Of a stretch of 64,000 nucleotides of DNA, positions 1-8,581 are shown piece after piece; position 1 is the stretch's first letter, and the number at the start of each line of letters is the position of its first letter. A model generated the notes under the pieces. That model had not been told where the DNA came from. It saw nothing but the letters and a program-made list of their open reading frames with translations, and searched no databases. The stretch comes from Hyphomonas oceanitis SCH89. GTDB taxonomy: Bacteria > Pseudomonadota > Alphaproteobacteria > Caulobacterales > Hyphomonadaceae. A program made the translations under genes and the position numbers. The stretch spans positions 1 to 64,000 of the forward strand of contig NZ_ARYL01000001.1 in assembly GCF_000685295.1 (NCBI RefSeq). The letters run 5' to 3'.

Positions 1-2
1 CA

Positions 3-188
3 CAAGGGCGGGCAGACCGGACGGTTACGGTGAGCGGGAAGTTTGCGGTGATTGAGCGGCAGCGGGATTTTACGATTGTGCCCTGGCGGCAGGTACTGGA
101 GCAGCGGCGCGGGATGGCGGTGTCGGGTGTTGTCCGAGGGGGTAGGGTTTCGTGGGCGTTGGGACGTGGGATTGGAATCGCGGATTGA
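3..188 (+). CDS. C-terminal end of a DUF3363/RlxS-type conjugative relaxase (partial)
   Basis: The open frame enters from the left edge and ends at TGA 186-188. The 61 visible residues carry the pattern GKFAVIERQRDF, then VPWRQVLEQR, then GVVRGGRVSW. This resembles, from memory, the conserved tail of the DUF3363 relaxases (RlxS/TraI) of alphaproteobacterial ICEs, which nick oriT and pilot the strand into the recipient. In such elements the relaxase is normally followed closely by traG; here a 13 kb defence island separates them. The catalytic tyrosine and metal-binding region lie outside the window, so the assignment rests on the tail and on the trb genes downstream. Confidence 0.72.
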   Translation, partial: QGRADRTVTVSGKFAVIERQRDFTIVPWRQVLEQRRGMAVSGVVRGGRVSWALGRGIGIAD

Positions 189-494
189 TTCCACGAAAAG
201 CGACCTGAGATTCTCTAAGCTGCCACTCCAAACACATGTGTTGCCCCCCTGAGTATTCGTTCGCTTAGACAAGAGGATCGCCCAGGTTTGCCCCCCCTTT
301 CGAACACTCACATTGTCTGAACCATGCAAAGATCCCTTGGCCAGCACTCAAAAGAACGCCACAAGCGATAACTTCGTATCACATACACTCTTCTCACTCG
401 ACTGTTTGCTAAGAGAGATATGCATTCTATTAGATACCATCGTTGTGGTAGCAAAGATTCGCAATTTTTCAGCAAGAACCGGGTGAGAGACCAA
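189..494. other. Gene-free edge between the relaxase and the defence island
   Basis: No convincing gene is visible. The stretch is more A+T-rich than the relaxase tail. It contains AAAGCGACCTGAG at 197-209, which recurs in inverted orientation at the far edge of the island (13100-13112), and two C-runs (about 243-250 and 291-298). It must hold the promoter of the plus-strand operon that begins at 495, but no clear -35/-10 pair stands out. A short in-frame extension of that gene back to 420 exists, but 495 has the better ribosome-binding context. Confidence 0.6.
197..209 (+). repeat. 13-bp edge repeat of the defence island, left copy
   Basis: AAAGCGACCTGAG on the plus strand, 9 bases after the relaxase stop. 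The identical 13 bases occur on the minus strand at 13100-13112, so the copies face each other across the island. Both lie upstream of inward-reading operons, so they could be terminal repeats of an inserted unit or a shared regulatory site. Confidence 0.55.
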
Positions 495-1058
495 ATGCCG
501 AGGAAACGCAAAAAACAGGTTGGTGAGGCGCGACCATCAGATTGGCACCAACTTGGGACAACGCTGTGGCGGCGATTTGCAACACCATTTGGTAATCCGA
601 CCTATGTCAGCTTCTTTCTGGTTTCGATGGGGATGGGCGCGATAGGCATTTGGGTCGCAATGGCACAGACGTTTTCGGCTCCCAATGCTGAGTTTGGGCC
701 CACGCCACTGCTCGCATCGCCAAATGTATATCAATCGATTCTCACATTTTTTGCTGCAGTTGGGTCAGTTTCTTGCGTTCAGCTGCTGATTACCGAAGAC
801 ACAAACAAGCATCTGCGTTCTTTCGCCGTGCTTATGCTCCTCATGTTTTTCTCAAGTGCTGTTCTCTGCGCGTACTTGAATTCTCAAGACTTTGCGTTTG
901 ATCGAACCCTCCTGCTGGTGAGTACCACCTTAGCCGTGGTCATCTGGTGGATTGCAAACTGGGAAGACGGAAAGTTCGATCAACCAAACGCCGACGTGTC
1001 GCTCGGTGGCTCCACTGATGAAGAAGCTGCCGGTGATCTCGGGGAGTTTGTGGTATGA
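495..1058 (+). CDS. Four-helix membrane protein at the head of the defence operon
   Basis: This predicted inner-membrane protein of 187 residues has a basic N-terminus (MPRKRKKQ), about four hydrophobic segments (roughly residues 37-57, 80-98, 108-128 and 138-155) and an acidic C-terminal tail. I do not recognise the family. The start at 495 is preferred over the in-frame 420 because the extra 25 residues look non-coding and GAGAG lies just upstream of 495. Its stop overlaps the start of the DGQHR gene as ATGA, so the two are probably translationally coupled and the protein likely belongs to the same system. A membrane component hints at a sensor or an abortive effector, but nothing in the sequence proves this. 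Confidence 0.7.
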   Translation: MPRKRKKQVGEARPSDWHQLGTTLWRRFATPFGNPTYVSFFLVSMGMGAIGIWVAMAQTFSAPNAEFGPTPLLASPNVYQSILTFFAAVGSVSCVQLLITEDTNKHLRSFAVLMLLMFFSSAVLCAYLNSQDFAFDRTLLLVSTTLAVVIWWIANWEDGKFDQPNADVSLGGSTDEEAAGDLGEFVV

Positions 1059-2314
1059 ACGCCAAACCTGAACCATGGTTCTCGACGCACGCAATTCGTA
1101 TCGAACAGCCATTGGGCATTTTCTATGCGGTGGCCATTCCTGCGAGGATGCTGCTCGATATTACCTATACTGATCGGCTAACGGCCGTTCAGGAGGGCGA
1201 TACATACAAGCTACGAGGCTCGCAGCGGGAGTTGCGGGAAAACCGGCTTAAAGAGATAGGCCGCTATATCGGCACAACAGAAGCTGCCTTTCCGAATTCG
1301 ATCATTCTCGCAGCAAATTACTCTCTTGATGATGGATTGATAGTCGAGGACGAGAGCCGCCGTTGGCATATTGAAGAAATGGACGATGATGATTGTCTCC
1401 GGCTAGTAATCCCCACAAGCGACCGCCTTGCCCCTGTCATTGACGGCCAGCATCGGCTGTTCGGTTTCACCGAAGCGCCGTCGGACCGATTGGACATGCC
1501 TGTGCTCTGTTCGGTCTTTATCGATCTCCCGAAACCATATCAGGCCTATCTTTTCGCAACGATCAACTCCACCCAGAAGCCCGTCGACCGGAGCCAGACT
1601 TATGAACTGTTCGGCTACAACATCGATGATGAGCCAGCTGAAGAATGGTCACCTGAAAAGCTTGCCGTGTTTCTTGCACGCAAACTAAACACTGATCCAG
1701 GCAGTCCCTTTGAAGGAAGAATACGGGTCGCCGCCGAGAATGATTTTTCCCTGTCTCGCGCAGAAGCGCGACGGGAAGGCCGATGGATGGTTTCCACAGC
1801 CACGATTGTTGACGGCATTACGCGCCTTCTGACGACCTCTCCAAAGCGAGACGCAGATGCTTTGCGGACGGGCAAACAGCGAGCGCGAGAGCATCTGAAG
1901 TCGGAAGGGCGGAAGGACAAGGCGCCGCTTCGGCAGCTATATCTCGATGTGAACGATAAGGTCGTTTTGAGTGCGGTCCGTAACTTTTTCAATGCGGTTT
2001 TCAGAATATGCGGTAGCGACCAGGCCCCGGACAGCTATCTAACCAAGACTGTCGGCATTCACGCCCTGTTCGACACATTGAGGATCTTGGCGGCAAGCGC
2101 ACTCGAGGAAAAGAACTTCTCGGAAGAATGGTTCACTCGGCGTCTTGAATCATTGGGCGACATGAATTTTTCGATCCCTGAATTCCAAGAAGCGTCCGGT
2201 CAAGGCAGAACGCTGATGAAGAATGTCTTGTTCACGGTAATTGGCCTTGAAACCAATATGAACGAGGAAAAGGTGGAGGAGATCAATGCCCTCATCGCTA
2301 AGGCAAGGGAGTAG
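1055..2314 (+). CDS. DGQHR-domain protein, DndB-related paralogue
   Basis: The 419-residue protein contains the signature VIDGQHRLFGF at about residue 129, followed by a block with the TINSTQKPVDRS pattern. These are hallmarks of the DGQHR family, to which DndB also belongs. Family members sit beside DNA-modification and restriction genes; some regulate them or bind DNA, and no enzymatic reaction is established. It is distinct from the DndB encoded at 11.9-13.0 kb, so the island has two DGQHR proteins, one per operon. The ATG at 1055 overlaps the preceding stop. A 200-base gap with little coding evidence follows before the helicase. It is confidently a DGQHR protein, but its exact role is unknown. 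Confidence 0.85.
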   Translation: MNAKPEPWFSTHAIRIEQPLGIFYAVAIPARMLLDITYTDRLTAVQEGDTYKLRGSQRELRENRLKEIGRYIGTTEAAFPNSIILAANYSLDDGLIVEDESRRWHIEEMDDDDCLRLVIPTSDRLAPVIDGQHRLFGFTEAPSDRLDMPVLCSVFIDLPKPYQAYLFATINSTQKPVDRSQTYELFGYNIDDEPAEEWSPEKLAVFLARKLNTDPGSPFEGRIRVAAENDFSLSRAEARREGRWMVSTATIVDGITRLLTTSPKRDADALRTGKQRAREHLKSEGRKDKAPLRQLYLDVNDKVVLSAVRNFFNAVFRICGSDQAPDSYLTKTVGIHALFDTLRILAASALEEKNFSEEWFTRRLESLGDMNFSIPEFQEASGQGRTLMKNVLFTVIGLETNMNEEKVEEINALIAKARE

Positions 2315-2372
2315 CCTCTCCAAGCATAGATTGAACTCTTGTCGCCACATTGGCTGTTGGAGGGAAACTAAG

Positions 2373-2474
2373 ATGCCCGCAACCCGTCGCTGGAAATTAG
2401 GAATGCCAGACCAAACAACTCTCGGTATGACGATTGCCGCAATGACCGATTCCCGGCAACCCTACCGATCATGA
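2373..2474 (+). CDS. Possible 33-residue small ORF before the helicase
   Basis: The ATG at 2373 has an excellent Shine-Dalgarno (GGAGGG at 2359-2364, 8 bases upstream) and the frame stops at 2474, overlapping another ATG (2471) as ATGA. The peptide begins MPATRRWKLGMPDQ and resembles nothing I know. It could be a genuine small protein, a leader peptide coupling translation to the helicase, or the remnant of a longer gene. The strong ribosome-binding site is the only real support. Confidence 0.3.
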   Translation: MPATRRWKLGMPDQTTLGMTIAAMTDSRQPYRS

Positions 2475-2526
2475 CGACCGGAAATAGCGATTTGAAGCAA
2501 TCAGATGAATTGGGGGCGCAAGAAGG

Positions 2527-4446
2527 TTGCGCGGCACCCAATTTCCCGAATCGCTCGACACATCCGAGAATGACGTCATCGGCCAGCTCTATCTGCCGGC
2601 CTTGCGGGCAGCACAGCGCTACGACCGAGGTGTTGGCTACTTCACCTCTGGCTGGCTGTCTCTTGCCGCAGAGGGACTGGCTGCCCTAGCGGAGAATGGT
2701 GGGAAAATGCGGCTCATCACGAGCCCACATCTTTCCGCGGAAGACTGGAGCGCAGTAAAGCAGGGCGAAGATGCAAAGTCGAACCCCACGATCCTCACCG
2801 CCCTCAATGCAACCCTTGATGAGTTGGAAACCGCTGCGAAGTCCCGGCCACTGACCTTTCTTGCCTGGATGATCGCAGACGGTTTGTTGGACATGCGGAT
2901 TGCAGTCCCAACCGCCAAGCTCACCGGCGATTTCCACATCAAGATTGGTGTCTTCGAAGATGAAGCAGGTGACTTCATTGCCTTCAATGGCTCGCCAAAT
3001 GAGACGGTTGGCGGCATCCAGAACTTCGAAAAGCTGCATATTCACCTCGGCTGGACAAAGGATCGGGATGCCGCCCACGCGCAATCCATTGCGAATACCT
3101 TTCGTCGCCTCTGGGACAAGCATGATCCAAATGTTCGGTGCTATGAACTGCCAGACGCCATCCGGAAACGCCTCGTCCGATTTACGAAACAGAGCAGCCG
3201 ACCATACCAACTCCCGAGGCGAGGAGGCACGGCCACACCTAGCATGTGGCGCCACCAGGACGAGGCACTGAGTGCATTCCTCAAAGCACGAGCGGGTGTT
3301 CTGGCCATGGCGACGGGGACTGGCAAAACCCGAACGGCGCTCAAGATCGACGCAGAACTGCGTGAGCGTGATTTGGTCTCTTCAACGATCATCGCAGCCT
3401 ATGGTACAGACCTCCTGGATCAATGGCACAGGCAGCTCATCGCCCATGATGGGCTCGTATTCAGAAATTATGACGGGCATCAGGAAGCCGATAATTTCTG
3501 CATCGCACGCCGGCCCGCCTGCCTCCTGATTAACCGGCGAAATCTCATCGATGTGATTCCGCGGCTCTCCCCCGAAAAACTAGCCCGATCACTGATCATT
3601 TGCGATGAGGTCCATGGCTTCGGCGAAGCCGGACTGGTCGCTTCACTTGAAGGAAAGATACGCCCCTTCCCGTACCGACTGGGTCTGAGCGCGACACCAA
3701 CCCGTGAGTATGACGAGGACGGCAACGAATTTATAGAAAACGAGATCGGCCCGGTCATCTTCCGGTTCGAGATTCATGAGGCTATCCGGCGCGGCATCCT
3801 CTGTGAACTCGACTACCATCCCATCGAGTACCAACTGACCGCAGACGACCGTGCCGCTCTGCAAGCCGCATGGGCAAAACAGAGCGCGCGGGAACGCGAG
3901 GGCCAGACAGATCGCAAACAGCTCTACATGGATCTGGCAAAGGTCAAGAAACTATCGCGCGCCAAGATTCCACTGTTCCGGGACTATCTGGACAGGAACC
4001 CTGATATCCTGAATCGATGCATTATTTTCGTTGAACAGGCAGATTTTGGAAAAGACGTTCAGGATGCCCTGACGGGGCTCCGGATCGAGTATCACACCTA
4101 CTACGGGGATGACGACCGCGATAACCTCAAAAAATTCGCGGACGGCAAACTCGACTGCTTGATCGCCTGTAAGCGGATCTCTGAAGGGATCGACATCCAG
4201 TCGGTAAGTAATATCGTTCTGTTTGCGACCGCTAAAGCTCCCATCGAAACCGTGCAGCGGGTCGGGCGCTGCCTGCGTAACGACCCGGGAAATCCCGACA
4301 AGCGAGCAACGGTTGTGGATTTCATCAAGGTAGATGATCCCGATGATACGTCCACTCCGCCGGGCCCCCTTTCCACCGACGAAGCCCGCCGGACCTGGTT
4401 CCAGGAACTCGCCGCGGTCAGACGCCAATCCGATAAGGAGGACTGA
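2527..4446 (+). CDS. PLD-like/SF2 helicase fusion
   Basis: This 639-residue protein joins an N-terminal phospholipase D-like nuclease fold (HxK at residues 137-139 with a following N in FNGSPNET) to a superfamily 2 helicase: Walker A GTGKT at 264-268, DEVH box at 360-363, a SATPTR-type motif III and the QRVGRCLR motif VI. Such fusions are frequent in restriction and phosphorothioation-linked defence operons, where the helicase translocates and the PLD domain could cut DNA. The only start compatible with the frame is TTG 2527 (an in-frame stop lies at 2506). Alternatively the N-terminus comes from the ATG at 2471 in the adjacent frame, which would require a one-base frameshift near 2525. It lies 2 bases upstream of the small acidic gene. 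Confidence 0.88.
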   Translation: MRGTQFPESLDTSENDVIGQLYLPALRAAQRYDRGVGYFTSGWLSLAAEGLAALAENGGKMRLITSPHLSAEDWSAVKQGEDAKSNPTILTALNATLDELETAAKSRPLTFLAWMIADGLLDMRIAVPTAKLTGDFHIKIGVFEDEAGDFIAFNGSPNETVGGIQNFEKLHIHLGWTKDRDAAHAQSIANTFRRLWDKHDPNVRCYELPDAIRKRLVRFTKQSSRPYQLPRRGGTATPSMWRHQDEALSAFLKARAGVLAMATGTGKTRTALKIDAELRERDLVSSTIIAAYGTDLLDQWHRQLIAHDGLVFRNYDGHQEADNFCIARRPACLLINRRNLIDVIPRLSPEKLARSLIICDEVHGFGEAGLVASLEGKIRPFPYRLGLSATPTREYDEDGNEFIENEIGPVIFRFEIHEAIRRGILCELDYHPIEYQLTADDRAALQAAWAKQSAREREGQTDRKQLYMDLAKVKKLSRAKIPLFRDYLDRNPDILNRCIIFVEQADFGKDVQDALTGLRIEYHTYYGDDDRDNLKKFADGKLDCLIACKRISEGIDIQSVSNIVLFATAKAPIETVQRVGRCLRNDPGNPDKRATVVDFIKVDDPDDTSTPPGPLSTDEARRTWFQELAAVRRQSDKED

Positions 4447-4448
4447 GA

Positions 4449-4631
4449 ATGACGCATGAAGCCGTGGAAGCTGCCGTCAGGGACATCTGCAGGGAAGACC
4501 GAATGCCGTCCGACTACGAAGCACGGCTTGGCGCGCTGATCGCGAATGCCATGCGGAACAACCTCGACAAGTCTGACATCGAAGACGTTTTGCGCCTGAT
4601 CCCGACAGACGAGGCCGGACATGAAGATTAG
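4449..4631 (+). CDS. Small DNA-modification-system-associated protein
   Basis: The 60-residue, acidic, probably all-helical protein is encoded between the helicase (2-base gap) and the SMC-like ATPase (11-base overlap). Its size and position match a family I recall as the small protein associated with 'CxC ATPase' DNA-modification systems, and the ATPase encoded next to it does carry a CxC motif. That name is from memory and should be verified by a profile search. The tight packing implies co-translation and perhaps a complex with the ATPase. Confidence 0.7.
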   Translation: MTHEAVEAAVRDICREDRMPSDYEARLGALIANAMRNNLDKSDIEDVLRLIPTDEAGHED

Positions 4632-6573
4632 GATCAGCGATTGGCGCTATGAAAATTTGCGCATCGGCGCTGGCACCGAAGAAGTTACGCTTGGCACACC
4701 TCCTAAGCGCTGGTCGCTCATTCAGATGCCCAACGGCACTGGCAAGACGACCACAATGGCTTTGATCCGCGCTGTACTCGGCGAAGAGGCGCTCAATGCT
4801 AGCCAGGTTCGAGCCTTCCGTGCCAATGATGAGGTGACTGAAGGCAAATTCGAGCTCGGGCTTCTTGTTGAAATGGCACTTGGCGAACCCGCTGTAGAGC
4901 ACAGGCTGACGGCGGATTTTGATTTCGCAAACGGCAGCTGCACTTATTCAACCTTGCGGCCAGCTATGCGCAGTGGCGGTCGGGAACCTGGCCGCGTCCT
5001 GCCCGACGAACTCCAGCATCTTCTGAAGCCCGACTTCATCAAGCTTTTTGTTTTTGACGGCGAACTCGCCCGTGACATACGGCAAACCAACAAACGCGCC
5101 GCAGACCAGGCGATCCGCACGCTTTACCAGCTGGATGAAATCTCGAACCTCCGACAGCGCGTCAGCGAATTCGTCAAAACAAAGCAGGACCAGACGCGAA
5201 ACACGACAGGCCGAACTCAAAAAGGCGTAACACAAGCGCGGCGGGCTCTCGAAGCGGCGGAGGAGATGCTCAAGCGGTTGGAAACGCAGCTGCAGAGCAA
5301 ATCGGCAAATAAGGATACACTGGATTCCGAGCATTCCAAGATCCGCAAGGAGATCGACGAACACGTCGCCCAGAACAAGGATCTTGAGGAGCAACGTGTC
5401 GTGCTGGATGCACAAGCCGATGGCCTGAAAACCGATATTCAGGCGTCGGCGCGCGAAGCGCTTCTTGCTTTCCGCAACCCGGCAACACTTTCGTCCTCCG
5501 TCAGGGCCAATCTGACGCGGTTGGGCAAGGTGCTAACCGACGCTCGTCTTCCCAAGAGCCCTGCATCCGAATTCTTCGCTGAAATCGCCAAAGGAGGCGA
5601 GTGCATTTGCGGGCGGACGATTGGGGAGGCGGAGCGGCTCGCCTTGGAGAAGAACCGGGACCGCTACCTCGCACATGATCAGATCAATGCCATTGCGACT
5701 ATGAAGACCCGCCTCAATCGGAGCGGAGACGCTGAAACCGATTATGTTACCGCCTCCCTCACACTTCAGGAAAAACTCGAAGACCAGAACATCAATCAGA
5801 AGAAGCGGGCCCGTCTGGAGCTGGAGGCAGAGGAACGCGGCGACAAGGACCTGGCAGACCTCAGGAGGCGTGCAGGCGTTCTTGAAGAAAGAATTGCGTC
5901 TCTCTCGCAAGAAATTGAGAAGCTGTCTGTTAGCGACGCGGCAAAGCAGGCTGCCCTGAGATGCGACGACACGAACAATGTTCCTCTTGCCCGGTCGAAG
6001 CGGGACGCATGCGAGATAACGCTCAGGGAAGTTTCTGACTCCTTCAAGTTGAGCCAGCAACGCGATATGCTTTTGTCGCAACTTCAAAGGATCGAGCAGC
6101 AATCCCTTGAGACGTTGCGTGAACTCATCCGGATTGAAACGAACAAACGCCTCGAAAAGCTAGTCCGGATGGAAGAACTCCGTGTCGCGCGAATTGACGG
6201 GGCGCTGGAACTGACGTCGGACAAAGTCGAACGGCGCGACAATGTCAGCGAAGGTCAGAGCCTGTCTGTCGCCTACGCCTTTCTGACGTCGCTTTTGTCG
6301 AAGGCCCCTTTCGACCTGCCCTTCGTCGTCGATAGCCCTGCCGTTTCACTCGATCTCGACGTAAGGCGGGAAGTGAGCCGGATCATTCCTAATCTCTTCA
6401 ATCAGATGGTGCTTTTCGTAATTTCGAGCGAACGCGCCGCATTTGCCGAGACCTTTTATCAACGGCCAGACACACAGTTTGTCACGCTTGAAAAACGCCC
6501 GGACGGCGGCGTCGGCTGCCTGTACGGACTCGACGCATTCAAAGAACAGACCTCGTCGGGAGATGCAATATGA
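4621..6573 (+). CDS. SMC/DndD-like ATPase with a CxC motif
   Basis: This 650-residue ATPase has a Walker A PNGTGKTT at residues 37-44, the DndD-like LFVFDGE motif, long heptad-rich coiled-coil segments (about 200-275 and 370-500), an ABC-type signature NVSEGQSLS and a Walker B FVVDSP near the C-terminus. In the middle of the coiled coil lies C328-I-C330-G, a shortened zinc-hook-like motif (CxC rather than CxxC). It is similar in architecture and length to DndD, which is encoded separately at 8.6-10.5 kb, but the hinge differs. Inferred role: nucleotide-driven DNA sensing or processing in the effector arm. It overlaps the small gene upstream and the gene at 6570 downstream. Confidence 0.85.
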   Translation: MKIRISDWRYENLRIGAGTEEVTLGTPPKRWSLIQMPNGTGKTTTMALIRAVLGEEALNASQVRAFRANDEVTEGKFELGLLVEMALGEPAVEHRLTADFDFANGSCTYSTLRPAMRSGGREPGRVLPDELQHLLKPDFIKLFVFDGELARDIRQTNKRAADQAIRTLYQLDEISNLRQRVSEFVKTKQDQTRNTTGRTQKGVTQARRALEAAEEMLKRLETQLQSKSANKDTLDSEHSKIRKEIDEHVAQNKDLEEQRVVLDAQADGLKTDIQASAREALLAFRNPATLSSSVRANLTRLGKVLTDARLPKSPASEFFAEIAKGGECICGRTIGEAERLALEKNRDRYLAHDQINAIATMKTRLNRSGDAETDYVTASLTLQEKLEDQNINQKKRARLELEAEERGDKDLADLRRRAGVLEERIASLSQEIEKLSVSDAAKQAALRCDDTNNVPLARSKRDACEITLREVSDSFKLSQQRDMLLSQLQRIEQQSLETLRELIRIETNKRLEKLVRMEELRVARIDGALELTSDKVERRDNVSEGQSLSVAYAFLTSLLSKAPFDLPFVVDSPAVSLDLDVRREVSRIIPNLFNQMVLFVISSERAAFAETFYQRPDTQFVTLEKRPDGGVGCLYGLDAFKEQTSSGDAI

Positions 6574-7061
6574 GCCTCCGCATGACCGAGGACATGTCCG
6601 CCTTTTTCGCGCGGATAGATCAATCCACGATCAAGGGCGTGTCATTTCTGGAGATCGACAAATACTATGCCTGCCTCATGATTGGCCTGAGGGCGGCTCA
6701 GATTGCGCCCGATCCAAAATACCGGGCATCCTTCCTCGCAGCCGGCGCAAAATTTCCGGACGCCTATTCCGATCACGACACCTATCTTTTGGGCCTACTA
6801 GTCGAAGCGGAAATCCGAAGGCGCCAGCTCGACCCCGACAACCGTGATCTCATCGAAGCCGAAACGGTCCGCCTGCTTGACCCGCAATCTCCCCTTGGTC
6901 TTAGCGACCAGGGTGTCGATCTAATGAACAAATATGCCGCCAAAGGCTTCGAACTTCTACGTGAGAAGATGGGTCCGCCTCGTGCGATCGAAACATTTCT
7001 CGTAACATATGCGGAGATATTCTGGAGGCCGGCCGGTCTCGGTTCATCCCAGCCGGCCTGA
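6570..7061 (+). CDS. Unrecognised 163-residue protein, last gene of the plus-strand defence operon
   Basis: The ATG overlaps the ATPase stop (ATGA), so it is coupled to it. The product is soluble and looks mainly helical, with no recognisable catalytic motif; it is rich in L, A, E and D and contains the block LLGLLVEAEIRRRQLD. Its last 18 bases overlap the end of dndA on the opposite strand, so the two operons run convergently into each other. Given the operon, it is probably an accessory or DNA-binding subunit of the effector complex, which is inference from position only. Confidence 0.75.
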   Translation: MSLRMTEDMSAFFARIDQSTIKGVSFLEIDKYYACLMIGLRAAQIAPDPKYRASFLAAGAKFPDAYSDHDTYLLGLLVEAEIRRRQLDPDNRDLIEAETVRLLDPQSPLGLSDQGVDLMNKYAAKGFELLREKMGPPRAIETFLVTYAEIFWRPAGLGSSQPA

Positions 7062-8207
7062 TCTCAGCTTCCCGATACCTTGGGTGAACGCTGTAATCGC
7101 CAGTTCGATGTTCTGGTCTGTCGTGAACCGACCCAAACCAAGCCGGAATGCCGCCCGAGTGCGTGGTGACTCTCCGAACATTGCAACTAGAACATGTGAC
7201 GGCTCTACCCGGTCCGTCGAACATGCGCTGGACGCGGAGAAGACTACATCATTGCAGAGTTGCCGCATCAGCGCCAGAGGTTCTACGCCTTCCGCCGAGA
7301 AGGACACCGTATTGGGCAGTACATGTTCCTGATCGCCATTGGTTCGAACGCCATCAATGCCTGACAGACCCGCCACAAGACGCTCCCGGCGTTTCGCGAT
7401 GGCGACACAATCCTTTGATCGTTGTCTGGCGGCGAGGTCGAAGGCTTTTGCAAGTGCGACGATCGCCGGCGTGTTCAATGTGCCTGAACGCAAGCCGCGT
7501 TCCTGGCCTCCACCGTGGATCACCGGGGTAAGCTCGACTTGTGGCTTGCGGAGCCGGCGGTACAGAACCCCGATCCCCTTCGGGCCAAACATTTTGTGCC
7601 CCGAGAAACTTGCCATGTGGATATTTGAAGTTTGGACATTCAGTGATCGATAGGCCGTTGCCTGCGAATAGTCGGTGTGGAACAGAACGCCGCGCTCAGC
7701 ACAAAGCTCCGCGATCTCTTCGATTGGTTGGACAATCCCCGTTTCATTGTTCGCCGCCATCACTGATACAAGTCCGGTCGTCTCGGTGATCTCGTCGCCA
7801 ATGGCTTCGGCTGTAACGCGGCCGCTTTCACCAACAGGAATTCGCACCACGGACGCCCCGCAATTTGACTGAAGCCAATTCAGCGGCGCCAGGACAGATG
7901 GGTGCTCAATCGCCGAGGTGATGATCTTCGGCCTGCCAAGTTTCTTGAGGCTTGGAAATGCTCCGAGGAGGGCGAGATTGTTCGCTTCAGTGGATCCGGC
8001 GCAGAAGGTGATTTCAGGTGGCCGCGCACCAATCCCGGCGGCGATTACACCACGCGCCTCCTCGACAGCTTGCATGGCCGCCGCGCCTGCTACGTGCTCG
8101 CTGCTTGACGGATTGGCATGGAATTGCCGCATCGCGGCAGTCATCACATCGATGACTGCCGGGTCCATTTGTGTGGAAGCATTGTTGTCCAAGTAGACTG
8201 GGGACAT
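7044..8207 (-). CDS. dndA: DndA cysteine desulfurase
   Basis: This PLP enzyme of the NifS/IscS class removes sulfur from cysteine as an enzyme persulfide and supplies it for DNA phosphorothioation (and for the DndC iron-sulfur cluster). The 387 residues show the PLP lysine K205 in SFSGHKMFGPKG, the ANNETG motif, and the catalytic cysteine C329 in SASSACS. It is the last gene of the dndBCDEA operon; its ATG overlaps the dndE stop (ATGA). Many dnd clusters lack dndA and borrow a housekeeping IscS, so its presence makes this set self-sufficient. Confidence 0.93.
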   Translation of the reverse strand: MSPVYLDNNASTQMDPAVIDVMTAAMRQFHANPSSSEHVAGAAAMQAVEEARGVIAAGIGARPPEITFCAGSTEANNLALLGAFPSLKKLGRPKIITSAIEHPSVLAPLNWLQSNCGASVVRIPVGESGRVTAEAIGDEITETTGLVSVMAANNETGIVQPIEEIAELCAERGVLFHTDYSQATAYRSLNVQTSNIHMASFSGHKMFGPKGIGVLYRRLRKPQVELTPVIHGGGQERGLRSGTLNTPAIVALAKAFDLAARQRSKDCVAIAKRRERLVAGLSGIDGVRTNGDQEHVLPNTVSFSAEGVEPLALMRQLCNDVVFSASSACSTDRVEPSHVLVAMFGESPRTRAAFRLGLGRFTTDQNIELAITAFTQGIGKLRSGRLG

Positions 8208-8581
8208 CAGCCCTCATGCCCGACGGCCAGCAGGCGCGCAGCATCTCCCGGTGATTTCACGCGGACTGACAGGGCTGTGAGTCCCCGGTCGATATGGGCG
8301 CGAAGACGGCGGATCAGCTCGCGGTCGCTCACGTCTTCCCCGTCTTCTGTTTCCACCATTCTCAACAGTGTTGTGTAGATCGGCTGGTCGCCCCCAAAGA
8401 GCGTATAGGCATTGAACTCCTGCCCCTCTTCAACATCCGGGGCCGGTCCAACCTTGCCCATCTCAAACGATGTGGACATCGCCATACGGCATAACAGATT
8501 AGGCGTCAGACCCGCTCTCTGGCGCAAAACGCGCAGCCGACCCGTCGCTTCTAAAGAAACCTTGAACTTACTGATGTGCAT
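8207..8581 (-). CDS. dndE: DndE DNA phosphorothioation protein
   Basis: DndE is the small subunit of the DndCDE sulfur-insertion complex; characterised members bind DNA, and nicked DNA in particular. The 124-residue protein starting MHISKFKVSLEA fits the family; a longer reading to 8662 would add 27 basic residues overlapping dndD and is less likely. Typical features are a helical N-terminal half (RLRVLRQRAGLTPNLLCRMAM) and the TLFG block. The start overlaps dndD by 14 bases and the stop overlaps dndA. Confidence 0.88.
   Translation of the reverse strand: MHISKFKVSLEATGRLRVLRQRAGLTPNLLCRMAMSTSFEMGKVGPAPDVEEGQEFNAYTLFGGDQPIYTTLLRMVETEDGEDVSDRELIRRLRAHIDRGLTALSVRVKSPGDAARLLAVGHEG

Noticed and set aside
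52-252. A 66-codon open frame over the relaxase end.
   Set aside because: It is out of frame with the recognisable relaxase tail and runs into A+T-rich non-coding DNA.
368-387. ATAACTTCGTAT followed by CATACA resembles one arm and part of the spacer of phage P1 loxP.
   Set aside because: The opposite arm is completely missing and no Cre-like recombinase is in the window; taken as coincidence, though the 12-base match is striking.
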